The position numbers and the translations under genes are program-made. The notes under the pieces were generated by a model. That model did no database searches. It saw only the letters and a program-made list of their open reading frames with translations, and was not told where the DNA came from. 21,560 nucleotides of DNA, taken from Didymodactylos carnosus (taxonomy: Eukaryota > Rotifera > Eurotatoria > Philodinida > Philodinidae). The stretch covers positions 1 to 21,560 of the forward strand of contig CAJNOQ010003065.1 of the NCBI GenBank assembly GCA_905250885.1, in the 5' to 3' direction. Every line of letters begins with the position of its first letter. The first letter of the stretch is position 1. Positions 11,452 to 20,626 of the stretch are shown here, piece by piece.

Positions 11452-12213
11452 CTTTGCACAATACGATGTCACATATGTATCGTCTACTGTACTATAAAAA
11501 AGTGTTGTTCGTTAAAATGCTCTTTTATATACTTTGTGATGAGAATATATATTTTAATCGTGACCAAGTCATTTACTGTAAATTTTTCTCACAATAAACT
11601 TCTTTTTATTTTCAAAAGTAATTCGTTATCCACTTCTACTCAATAGATTGGGATTTACAACTTGGCTTCTTCATTGTAACATCCAACTTTCATCCGTAAA
11701 CGCAACTTTTTTGTCGTTTTCTCACTTTTGCTACTTTCGATCCTTTAACAGAACAACAACAGAATTGTCATGTTTCTGAAACACACTCTATAAATGTTTA
11801 CTAAGATAGCTTTAGCAATAAATCATATTAAATGAACTTTTCCGTCATTTGCAGAACAATCGAGAAGATAGCAAAGCACAAAATTATGTACAAGATTGAA
11901 TAGTGTAATTCTATATGGCGCCCTCTGAATTAGTTTGAAAGACTACTTCATCAAAACTAGAAACAAAAAAAAGGTCTTAAAGAAGATCAGCCAGATAAGT
12001 ATATCTTTATTTGATACGGCTGGCCAGAAACACCCAAAACATGATCGATGCATGCCTTAGCCAAATGGTATTATTACGACTAATTTTTCACAAAACAAGT
12101 GTTGACTTTGTCAAAAAATATGTTGCATCTAATTTCTGACTGCTTCACAGGAATTCTACCATCATTAAAAGTAGTAAAACAAGAAGTGCTAACTGAATAC
12201 ATCAACCATACAG
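11452..12213. other. Gene-free spacer before the repeat block
   Basis: No coding frame is supported. The sequence is AT-rich and shows no recognisable repeat until copy A of the local repeat begins at about 12214. Confidence 0.4.
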
Positions 12214-12415
12214 CAATTCTCTCAAAAACGTACCAGGGTTTAGATCGACTTCATCCGAATCATTAAATGCTACCAGGGCTAATAAAACTCGAGCTCCTGA
12301 TTTCGAATATCACGTTCAAAAAATTTTAAAACAACGGCGTGGTATTCTTTTGTGTCTAAGGGATCCCATTTTCCAGCAAAACGGACATTTTCATCACTTT
12401 TTACTGAAACATTTT
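12214..12415 (+). repeat. Local repeat family, copy A (partial)
   Basis: This stretch matches copies B and C across landmarks such as TCGACTTCATCCGAAT, CTACCAGG, ATTTCGAATATCA and CCCATTTTCCAG. It is the most diverged of the three copies (roughly 80 percent by eye) and carries a small extra piece near 12377. It points the opposite way to copy B, so A and B form an inverted pair around 12416-12807. Homology stops after GAAACATTTT. Confidence 0.7.
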
Positions 12416-12479
12416 GGCAAACAAAAGCCACAGGATTCTCACCTTTTTGGGAGTGCTCAAACAAGGACGAAACCTGTTT

Positions 12480-12690
12480 TTCTGATAGCTCATGTCGAGC
12501 GTATTAAAATGTATGTCAGCTCCCGCTCTATAATCCAGCGGAATAGTGCAGCACGCAGTCAAACTTTGAAAAATGAATACGGCCTTTAAGAGTTGGCTGT
12601 TTTCTGTGGTTAAACGTTTTTGAATCTCAATGATAACCACTTGATTGGATAGAGCTTGAAACGACGCGTCGATCGCATATCTTGTTGTCT
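12480..12690 (-). mobile_element. Probable hAT transposase C-terminal fragment (ZMYM1/TTF-type)
   Basis: Read on the minus strand, this segment gives a short piece with VVIIEIQKRLTTENSQLLKA followed some 20 residues later by LDYRAGADIHFNTLD. That spacing and pattern (an I..EI..R...ENS.LL.AV helix, then L..A..F..LD) resembles the C-terminal region of ZMYM1/TTF-type hAT transposases. The next frame continues with HELSEKQ, as those proteins often do, implying one frame change. No DDE catalytic residues or zinc finger are present, so this is a remnant. The inverted repeats A and B flank it. The family call rests on pattern memory only. Confidence 0.35.
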
Positions 12691-12807
12691 TGTTTTGACT
12701 TGATTTCGTGAGGAAAATATGGTTAACAAAACAAGGCTGTATTTCGAAAAAAACGATTTTTTTTAAAACTTCAAGACTCTTCTTTATGTTTAAAATTTTT
12801 TTGTCCG

Positions 12808-13291
12808 TTAGAGATTCTGTAGCCCTACATATATAGATCCTAATCTGGCACTTCCAGCTCAAAAAATGTTTCGGTGAAGAATGATGTAAAGCTGGAAAAT
12901 GGGACATCCTAGGCACGAAAGAGTACCACGCCCTTGTTTTAAAATTTGTTGAACGTACCCTAGAGAACGTACTTGGTGCAAGTACTTGATTACCTGCTAA
13001 GTACTTGCCAATGATCGAAATACTTGCCTTATTGCTAAGAAGTACTTTCTGAAAGTACTTGCCAAGTAAGGACAAGTACTTACAAATAAATTTACTTCTG
13101 GAAAAAAGGCAAGTACCGGCTTCATTACGAAGTACTTGGCCCCAAGTACGTTCTCTAGGGTGATATTCGAAATCAGGAGCTCGGGTTGTATTAGTCCTGG
13201 TAGTATTTAATAATTCGGATGAAGTCGTTGTAAACTCTGGTGCGTTTTCGAAAGAATTATCCATCAAAAACAACGGAGAAATTAATATTAA
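12808..13291 (-). repeat. Local repeat family, copy B, split by a fold-back insertion
   Basis: On the minus strand this copy matches copy C at roughly 90 percent by eye, from the TTAATATT block near 13282-13291 to CTCTAA at 12808. The only large difference is the 205-bp insert at 12957-13161. Without the insert, the flanking bases read as the continuous sequence seen in copies A and C (TTGAACGT then GATATTCGAA). A long open frame on the minus strand runs through this copy, the insert and the hAT-like fragment. Confidence 0.75.
12957..13161. mobile_element. Fold-back mini-element 1 with AAGTACTT core words
   Basis: The ends are a perfect 20-bp inverted repeat: ACCCTAGAGAACGTACTTGG at 12957 and its complement ending at 13161. 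Inside, the palindromic word AAGTACTT occurs six times in full and several more times in part, so the single strand can fold in many registers. No coding capacity is present. Comparison with copies A and C shows insertion between GAACGT and GATATT with nothing lost and at most GT duplicated, unlike the 8-bp duplication of hAT elements whose ends (TAGAGAAC) it resembles. Confidence 0.75.
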
Positions 13292-14183
13292 ATCCTGAAG
13301 ATGTTTGAAAAAAGTTAAAATATTTCTGAACTTGAAGTGCACTTCTGACTTATGTGCTCTTGTCTAATAGTTAGTTTCCTTTCCTTGTTTTCTTTTTTTT
13401 AGGGACCTCCGTTCTATCTGAGTCTGACTGTAGATAGTCTCGTCAATGTTCACTCTGACTGATCTTTAAAAATGGTCAACAAAAATTATCAGCTGAGCAG
13501 ACTATGTAATTTGCATTAGCTTTGAAAGTAAAGTAAATTAATGATGTTGATGCAGACATTTAAGAATTCAAATTCATGATTAAAATACTTTATTAAAGTC
13601 AACAAACTTTTTTTTTTTAGTGTTAGCCATCAAAGGTGGGCGATCGACGAGTCGCGTCTGATAATGAATAAAGATGCATAAATAAATAAAAAAGGAGAAA
13701 TAACATTGACTTGTTATTCGATCTTGAGATTTTGTTGCAATATTCATCACCTCGAAAGTTAGTAAAAGCTCTAGCAGATTGTTTTCAGTTTTCTTGCTTA
13801 CTTTTCCCAATGAACATAAACATAAAAACTATAGATGTTTCTTGTAAAACTGATGTTTTTTGTGTGTTATACTTATTTCTGGACGCATGAAGAATGATTT
13901 GATTTGACTTTGTTTATGCTATTTGTACAAAGTATATTCCACCATTTTTTAGTTCATTGCACAGTAGTTTAGCAAAAGCTGCAGAATAGCGTAGTGCTGT
14001 GCAGTTGAGTGATTCTTGGGCACAGTCATCTTTAGAACCTCAGTGATCTATCTCATTCGAAAGAGTGTAAAATTTTGATCCAGATAATGTTCCGATAAAA
14101 CTTTAAGAAAATCAGCACTGTTTCAGAGGTGAGTTTGATAGTATTGGGCATTTGAAAATAAAATATTTTTGCATTTTTTCTTT
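13292..14183. other. Gene-free spacer between repeat copies
   Basis: No gene is supported. An open minus-strand frame at 13580-13810 has no recognisable motif. No further copy of the local repeat is present here. Confidence 0.4.
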
Positions 14184-14460
14184 TAATATCAATTTTCCGT
14201 TGCGATCGTTGTTTTTGATAGATAATTCTTTCGAAAATGTACCAGAGTTTACATCGACTTCATCCGAATCGTTAAATACTACCAGGACTAATACAATTCG
14301 AGCTTCTTATTTCGAATATCAAGTTCAACAAATATCAGCGTGGTACTCTTTCGTACCTAGGATGTCCCATTTTCCAGCTTTTCATCATTCTTTATCGAAA
14401 CATTTTTTGAGCTGAAAGTGCCAGATTAGAATCTATATATGTAGGACTACAGAATCTCTA
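14184..14460 (+). repeat. Local repeat family, copy C
   Basis: This copy runs from TTTTAATATCAATTTTCCG to AGAATCTCTAA and aligns with copy B over its full length, except that it lacks 8 bases near 14330 and has no fold-back insertion. Its right end coincides with the start of the Penelope-like fragment. In all three copies a frame starting near NSFENVPEF is open for 50 or more codons, but indels differ between copies, so coding is not established. Confidence 0.7.
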
Positions 14461-14775
14461 ATCGTGCGTTAAAGATTTGTTCTTCATCCGAAATCGACAA
14501 TGAGCTAAAATATTTAGAAGATTCACTAATAACGAATGGCTATCCAAAGACTTTGGTTATCGGAAAAGTTAAATATGCTAAAAATCAAGATAAATACACT
14601 TTACAGTCGAATTCAACATCATCCATTCTCAAACAAAAAGTTGAAATGTATCTGACGTTAACACATTTTGGGAAGGACATAATTCATCTAAGTAAAAGAA
14701 TGAAACAAATCATTGAAAAGGTTTATCCAAAATTGAAAATAAAACTGGCCTATAAAAGTTGCTTAACGTTACTCA
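14457..14775 (+). mobile_element. Penelope-like element reverse transcriptase fragment
   Basis: The frame gives RALKICSSSEIDNELKYLED, then ITNGYP and, about 45 residues on, LTLTHFGKDIIHLSKRMKQI followed by a KLAYKSCLTL block. This order (R.L.IC..., E...L...L..NGYP, a ...G..S..I... strand-helix, then ...F/Y....TL) is the C-terminal, thumb-side part of Penelope-like reverse transcriptases, elements known to be abundant in bdelloids (Athena group). The catalytic RT motifs and any GIY-YIG endonuclease are missing, so it is a truncated, inactive remnant. It abuts repeat copy C. Athena versus another lineage cannot be decided from this piece. Confidence 0.6.
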
Positions 14776-15395
14776 AATTATTAATGTATTATGACTTTTT
14801 TTCAGTTTTTTCACTAATCCTAGAAATGAGGAGAATAAAATGTTATTATTTGGTAAATCATTGAAGTTCCAAACTTCGGTAACCATCCACATTATTTTCA
14901 ATAAATTCTGTGGTGTCGCCAACATTTAATTTGTTAATTGAAATTGTTGTGGAATCAGAGGAGTTCACAACATTTCTCAACTAGCCTGGCTGCGAAGGGA
15001 GGCGTGCGCATTTTCTTGAATTTAGAAATATGATTTCTAGAGATCTTTGGAGGATGTCATGGAAGGCCGTTCGCAGATAGAAGTTTCTAAAGTCAAGCGA
15101 CAGAGCGAATGCAGTCGAGTATTACCTTATTTTGTAAAATCATCTAAGAAACAACAGTCTTCTATTGGGGCAACATTGTCAGATTTCTTTTGCCTCCGTT
15201 TGATGACTTTTGAGAAATAGTATGACTCATCATTCCCTACTGTCCCCTCTCTATTTTATCGATGATCAATAAAAAAGAGTTTCCTTTTCCTTTTTTTCGG
15301 GATCTCCAATGGAACTTACATTTTGTTTCTTGTCATGAAGTAAAATGAATACGATTTTATGTCGGATTCTTTTCGTATAGAAAAAAATTATCAGT
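14776..15395. other. Gene-free spacer
   Basis: No coding frame or repeat was recognised after the Penelope-like remnant. The region runs up to the probable polyadenylation signal of the minus-strand BEN-domain gene. Confidence 0.4.
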
Positions 15396-15401
15396 TTTAT
15401 T
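15396..15401 (-). terminator. Polyadenylation signal AATAAA for the BEN-domain gene
   Basis: TTTATT on the plus strand reads AATAAA on the minus strand, 276 bases beyond the BEN gene stop codon. Using it would place both the palindrome at 15456-15490 and the CA/CG tract in the 3'UTR. Confidence 0.45.
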
Positions 15402-15455
15402 TACAACAAGAACAACAACAGGAATACACAGATTTACCGAACAAAGTGCTTTTTC

Positions 15456-15490
15456 AGTTGCGTGTTTTATATTATATAAAACACGCAACT
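15456..15490. repeat. Perfect 35-bp palindrome (17-bp arms, one central base)
   Basis: AGTTGCGTGTTTTATAT is followed by one T and then by its exact reverse complement. In the minus-strand transcript it would form a stable hairpin between the BEN gene stop and its polyadenylation signal; in DNA it could extrude as a cruciform. No mismatch is present. Confidence 0.9.
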
Positions 15491-15550
15491 AGTAACAATA
15501 ACGAAAAACTCTGATTTAAAGATAGAAAAACATCCTTGACTAGAAGAAAA

Positions 15551-15582
15551 AACAACAACAACACACACACACACGCGCGCAC
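15551..15582. repeat. Simple repeat: CAA, then CA, then CG units
   Basis: The stretch passes from (CAA)n into 22 bases of strictly alternating purine-pyrimidine (CA then CG, 15561-15582). Such tracts favour the Z-DNA form. It lies in the presumed 3'UTR of the BEN-domain gene. Confidence 0.85.
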
Positions 15583-15676
15583 CGGTTAAATAAATTTGGC
15601 TAAGAGAAGATTATTTAGTGGTGATTATCTTAGCATCATCACTGCCAAAAATGAAGTTAAGAAAAAAAAGATTTTC

Positions 15677-17712
15677 TTATTCATATTTAACGGTCACTGT
15701 TTGTGGAGTTGTCGTAGTAGTGGACATATCTGTTAGAGAAGAATATGGTGTGTTATTATTATTTTGTTGATTTGATGTCACAATTATCGAAGTTCCTATT
15801 GTGTTGTTTTTATTATTATTATTATGAACGTGTTGCGCATGAGAAGAAGATGGCCCTTTTAATTCACGCCGTGCTTGAACACATAGATTTGATATAGCTG
15901 CCTTAATTTTTGAAGTTTCAATTGGATGTAAAGGATGTTTGGAACGAACAAAGGCTATAAACAGAGGAAAATAATAAGAGTTAAGAGAATATAGGTAAAA
16001 ATACTAATTTGAGAAAACTTTCTACAGTTTGCTTCGACATCAGAAAACGGAAATGGCAGTTCTCGTCTTTTTTCTTATTTTTGGACACATCATTGTTGGT
16101 AGTATAAGACAAATCTCAACTTACCAATAATATCATTCATTAATTCATTGTCTATTTTCGATGCTGACATATTGGCCAAATCTTCTTTTGAAAATAGTCG
16201 ACGTACAATTTGTCTTGCTGTATTCGACGGTGTATCACGTACGCATGACCGCAATGAATGCGGTGATAATGGAATCTTCTTAGCACAAAAAAGAAAAATA
16301 TGACTCTACGATCAGTGATATAAAGAAAAATACTTACGCCCGTTGGTCCGCCACCTTCTTTCAACAATTCAACTTTAGCTAATACAGTACGAAGCCATTG
16401 TTCCGTTTCTGGTGGTGGAACAGCTAAAAAAATCAACTAATAATTTGTTTTAATCAAAGAAAATTACTGATTGCGGCTGATATAAAGAATATTGCAAAGG
16501 AGTAGCAGTTTCATGTTAGTTACTATGATTTCAACAAATATGGCATACTTACGAACAGTTCTTTTACATAGATCATGTTCTTTGGCTAATATTGAATATT
16601 TTGTTTTCAGATTTTCGTATCTCCCTAATAAATCAAAATATTTTTGTTTATAATCATTTTCTTCTGTTACGTTTTCGATTATATTGATATTATTCGATAG
16701 ATTATCTGGATATTTACGTTTACGATCAATTGAATTTAACACTGTAAAAGTAAAAATAGCAGATACAGTGTTAGAAATTAATAAACCAAAATAATTTTGA
16801 AAGGTATCGCGTATCTCTGACAGAAGTGTTTCTCGGCTAAGTATACACATGACTTAGAAATATAACTATTTATGAAGATTTCCATGTATATTTCTCAAAA
16901 AAGTTGACCGCTTGCTAAACGCAACTTGCGTTATAAAACGCTACTAACTAGATCAGGCTGCTTCTTTTGTGATGTTACTTAAGAAAAAATTTTCTGGCCA
17001 GATCCGCCTCGGCACGAATGCTCTTAAGTATTTTCTAGCACGACCCGCACGGATCTGTGGTTGAGAATGTTAAGAGGTAACTGTGTTTCTACAATCTGTC
17101 AACTGATCGGCATATAATTCATGTTTTTAACAGAAAAAAATCGTTTTTGACATACCAACACATTGTTGAGTACCGACTTGATTCGCGATTGTTTTTCTCA
17201 TGTCTGTAATGAAATATTCTAACGATTGTTCAGGAATATTCAAAGGATTCGATCGCATTTCAGTCATCATCGTTGTCTAAATTATAAAAAAAAAAAAACA
17301 AGACTAAAAATGAAAACGTAGTAAACGATTCTAGGTCAGATCGCTGTGAAGATGTTATACACAGAAATTCTTTTTCTCATTCGTAGTTGCTATGTACATT
17401 CTCAGAATTTTAACATGTCCAATCTAAACTCGTTCTTCTCTTGTTATGTAGCCTAGAAACTAGACGTTATTCAAAAACTAATATAATTCTTCGGACGAAT
17501 GCTTGTTCAAATACGTTTGTTCATGTCATCATGTCGGACAAATGAGATACAGCGATATTTTAGACAGCATGTACTCATTTTTAAATACCACTATTCATTT
17601 TGTTTACCGGATGATAGGTGGATAAACTAATTTTATTATCTTGTTGATGTTGATTCTCGTGTCTTGCGCCACCTCCAATATCATTTGAATAAACACTTGT
17701 TGCTTCGACCAT
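15677..17712 (-). CDS. BEN-domain protein, probable nuclear DNA-binding or chromatin factor
   Basis: Six exons in transcript order: 17712-17608, 17276-17156, 16741-16553, 16423-16338, 16278-16125, 15954-15677. All junctions are GT-AG with agreeing phases, giving 310 aa. Residues 81-85 are RKR-rich (DRKRK) and could be a nuclear signal; 103-137 look like a coiled coil (YKQKYFDLLGRYENLKTKYS). Residues about 168-252 match the BEN domain: ARQIVRRLFSKEDLANMSAS, a helix with NELMNDIIAFV, then ETSKIKAAISNLCVQARREL. The tail is low-complexity Asn, Thr and Gln. BEN domains bind DNA or partner proteins and often act in repression; coiled coil plus BEN is a known layout. The start at 17712 is chosen because it gives a hydrophilic N-terminus in phase with exon 2. 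A start at 17838 would add a hydrophobic segment, unlikely for a nuclear protein, and a start at 17270 would give 273 aa. Confidence 0.75.
16742..17155 (-). other. Second intron of the BEN-domain gene
   Basis: This 414-bp intron begins GTATGT and ends TTTTACAG on the minus strand. Its middle, near 16980-17070, is richer in GC than the exons and may be a repeat relic, but no ends are visible. Confidence 0.5.
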
Positions 17713-17838
17713 AACACAAAAGATCGACCACAAACATAAATTAACAACCACAATAATGCAAAAGCCTAAAACAGAAACAAAACTTTCGTTCAATAAAACA
17801 TATAGAAAAATTACACTAGAAGTTTGGAAGCGATCCAT

Positions 17839-19029
17839 ACTATTGAGAAATATGTTACTAACAATATTATCACTTCTCGGGTTGTCAAGAGCGAAATGAA
17901 AGCTCGGAACAAAAGTAGAAGGAAAAATGAAGGAGAAACTAGAAGATCAGTCTTTTTCTGAGATTAATATAGATAAAGAGCATTGCATACTATTCTTGCT
18001 TGATGTACATCTTTTTTCGTTGATAAATCCCTTGTTCTCAAGTAAAAACAGAATCTCACATGAATTGAAGTCGCAAATAGTTGACACAATAAACTATAAA
18101 CGTAGTCGAGCCGTTGTCAACATGAGCTGATGTATTCGATTAATTTCGAGTGTCGTATCCGACATCTCGAGTATTTATCAATGAAAAAAAGTCTTTTTTC
18201 ATAACTCCGATAGTTGTTGACCTTTTGTCTTTCAAGTGTCATGTCGAACTACTTGTAAAAATAGAGGTGTATCATGTCCTTTAACAAAAAGTAAGACTAG
18301 TTAAAAGCTGGAATGATAAGGAGCTTTGTTTCTAGCGCATTGGTATATCATCTGTGGTTTTAGTTTAAAAACAGCGTACCATTCTTATTTAAATCAATTC
18401 TCTTTTTATTAAGGTGAACATTTCTTAGATTGTAATAGTTGCGCAGTACCCACAGTTAAAAGAACGAAGAGAAATATTTATTATTTATACATACAAATGT
18501 TCCTTGTGTGAAGCACAATAGTCAAACCGATGCAGACATTACTTGTGCTAAGTTGTGTGAATTGTTTCTTAATGAACGATGTAACGTGTGTGTGTACTCG
18601 CGTATGTATAGAGGTAACGAAACAGAATTGACAGAATAGGATGAGAAGAAAATATGGCTGTAGAAAGGAAAAAATAATACACATACACAACGAATTATAT
18701 AGCTATTGCCTTAACAATGACGAAAGAAAAGAACGGAACAAGAAAAAGACAAAGGACACATGAGAGAAACGAACATATGGCATTTTCATTCCTTGTAGAC
18801 ATCAAAGACGCTTAGGAGCGGGCAATGGTAAGGATCTGGTCTTCGAGATCGTACTATAGGAGGGATTTCTAACAAACATCCAGATGAGTGACAAGAGAAG
18901 GATCAAAATTTGAGGCTTTTTCTGATACTTTGTGAAAAGTCGATTCCTCTCGCTCTAAAAAATAATCATGCATTCTAATCACTAAATCAGTCGAACTTGA
19001 AGTTATATTCAACTTCATTCTGCTTCAGT
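17839..19029. other. Gene-free region
   Basis: No coding frame is supported. Open frames at 17927-18130 (plus) and 18481-18690 (minus) lack motifs and splice context. A short GT-rich stretch occurs near 18587-18606. Nothing else was recognised. Confidence 0.4.
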
Positions 19030-19480
19030 AGAGTTGCGATACTGCTTTCTAACATCACGTCGACAATCATGCTTAAGATGCAAGTTCTGTGATGCCGCCA
19101 CTTTCTGTGCATGATGCAGCATAACTATAACCTAACAATTGCATTGATCCTACGTTTTTTGATATCTTTATTCTGAAGGAATTCTGCTTCTAAATAGGAC
19201 AAGTGTTCTAAAAGATTTTTTTCTACCTCAATGTAGACTCCACCAGTATTTTCAGTAAATAACATATTTTGCAGCTGAGACGCTTGCATTGGTCTATTTT
19301 ACACCCATTCAAAATATCATAATCAGATATTGTAACTGCATGACGTTCTAGATGAAAATTTATTTGTTTATTTTCAACTTTTCTAATTTCATTCATTTCT
19401 GTTGACTGCTTTTATTCAAATTTGAAGTTAAGCTTTTGAAATGGTTTAGGTAATTCGTATAAAGTCTTTTGCTCTTTAAT
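19030..19480 (-). pseudogene. Unidentified decayed minus-strand coding stretch
   Basis: On the minus strand, three neighbouring frames give protein-like text in sequence: INFHLERHAVTISDYDIL (near 19360), then a 54-codon open piece at 19289-19125 with NMLFTENTGGVYIEVEKNLL and LEAEFLQNKDIKKRRINAIV, then YSYAASCTESGGITELAS (near 19100). Charged residues are balanced, unlike chance frames here. Frame changes and stops (one at 19125-19127) show decay. I do not recognise the family; a mobile-element protein or an old host gene are both possible. Confidence 0.35.
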
Positions 19481-19843
19481 GCTAACAGTTCAGTTAATCA
19501 AGCTAATAAGAAACGAAGAATGAATACATTCTCTAGATTATTTAGAAAAGTCTATTTCTTACTGCACAACATAAAGGGTCTAGCTTAGCAAATTTAATAA
19601 AAGTGCAAGCCATCTTTTATAACAGCATTCTATTCACTTTTTTCATGTTTATACGTCTGGGAGATTTCGAATTACATTGTGTTTTACAGTCACTTTCTCG
19701 TTACAGAGAAGCTCAGCCTTGAAACCTTGAATTGGTCCTTACTACGCATGCAGTCTTCGAAACTACTTTTCTGTAACTTTTCTCTCAACCAAGTTAAGAA
19801 TATATACGTCAAACATCACCGGAACAATTCGGTGATAAACGTT
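19481..19843. other. Gene-free spacer
   Basis: Nothing recognised. A 67-codon plus-strand open frame at 19679-19882 runs into the fold-back element that follows and is treated as chance. Confidence 0.4.
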
Positions 19844-19947
19844 CTAGTAGGCGCGGGACAGTTCCAGTTCAACAAGAACTGAACTGGTAATCAGTTCTTT
19901 CGACCAGTTCTTAGGAACTATAGGAACTGGAACTGTCACAACCCTAG
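19844..19947. mobile_element. Fold-back mini-element 2 with GAACTG/CAGTTC core words
   Basis: The ends are CTAGTAGG and CCCTAG, with a perfect 14-bp inverted repeat just inside (GACAGTTCCAGTTC and its complement at 19921-19936). The core repeats AGTTC or its complement about eight times in both orientations. It is about 104 bp long with no coding capacity. No target-site duplication was found. Confidence 0.6.
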
Positions 19948-20110
19948 TATCTAGAGAGAAGATAAATTCATTGTCAGAATTATCAAAATCATTTGAAGAT
20001 TTCTTAGTGCGTCACTCGTATTTTAGCACTAATAAGTTTTTCATTCTAGCTCGAATAACTTTAAGCAGGAAAACATAGTAGTTAAAATCAACGCCAAATA
20101 TTACAGCCTG

Positions 20111-20122
20111 TTTCTGTTTTAG
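20111..20122 (+). promoter_or_regulatory. Splice-acceptor-like site in the RPS20 leader
   Basis: TTTCTGTTTTAG lies 33 bases before the RPS20 start codon with no ATG between. It marks either a 5'UTR intron end or a spliced-leader addition site; trans-splicing of a leader RNA is known in bdelloid rotifers. Confidence 0.5.
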
Positions 20123-20155
20123 ATCTCAAATTGGTCTTGAATCTTTAATTGTAAA

Positions 20156-20518
20156 ATGGCTGCTACAAAGGATTCTGGTAAAGTTGCTCAACAACAAGAA
20201 ACTCAAGAGTTTAAAATTCGTATAACTTTAACATCACGTAATGTGAAATCATTAGAAAAAGTATGTGCCGATCTAATTCACAAAGCAAAAGAAGAAGAAA
20301 TACGTGTCAAAGGTCCTGTTCGTATGCCAACAAAAACATTACGAATAACAACAAGAAAAACGCCGTGTGGTGAAGGTTCAAAAACATGGGATCGTTTTCA
20401 GATGCGTATTCATAAACGTGTTGTTGATTTACATTCAAAATCTGAAATTGTTAAACAAATAACTTCAATTAGTATTGAGCCGGGTGTAGATGTTGAAGTG
20501 ACAGTTGCTGATTCATAG
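20156..20518 (+). CDS. RPS20: Small-subunit ribosomal protein uS10 (RPS20)
   Basis: An uninterrupted 120-aa protein, close to the 119 aa of human RPS20, and a component of the head of the cytosolic 40S subunit. Residues 1-17 are the variable N-terminal tail. The uS10 core follows: [20 protein letters not shown] (20-39), [20 protein letters not shown] (51-70), then [18 protein letters not shown] (77-94), and the C-terminal strand [13 protein letters not shown]. All conserved blocks are in place and the frame is intact, so it is very likely functional. The start AAAATGGCT is a good animal context and follows a 33-base leader that begins after a strong acceptor-like TTTCTGTTTTAG (AG at 20121-20122). 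ATTAAA at 20621 may serve as the polyadenylation signal. Confidence 0.97.
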   Translation: MAATKDSGKVAQQQETQEFKIRITLTSRNVKSLEKVCADLIHKAKEEEIRVKGPVRMPTKTLRITTRKTPCGEGSKTWDRFQMRIHKRVVDLHSKSEIVKQITSISIEPGVDVEVTVADS

Positions 20519-20620
20519 AGAAAAAATGGAACAAACAACATGAAAAATCAATTATTTTCCTGTCATTTTTTTATGTTAAAATGCATTTTTCATGTGTTCT
20601 CGTTTTTGTTATAATGAATT

Positions 20621-20626
20621 ATTAAA
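20621..20626 (+). terminator. Variant polyadenylation signal ATTAAA
   Basis: ATTAAA lies about 100 bases after the RPS20 stop codon; no AATAAA was found closer. Confidence 0.4.

Noticed and set aside
12401-13342. A 313-codon minus-strand open frame that could be called a gene
   Set aside because: It passes through repeat copy B, a 205-bp fold-back insertion, a hAT-like fragment and the inner end of copy A. A gene made of these pieces in this order is unlikely; it is kept only as an observation.
14152-14415. An 87-codon plus-strand open frame over repeat copy C
   Set aside because: The same frame is disrupted differently in copies A and B and its start lies outside the repeat; coding is not supported.
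17581-17838. A separate small secreted protein starting at 17838 on the minus strand
   Set aside because: Its hydrophilic second half is in phase with, and has a splice donor (17607) leading to, the BEN gene exon at 17276. It is better explained as the first coding exon and leader of that gene.
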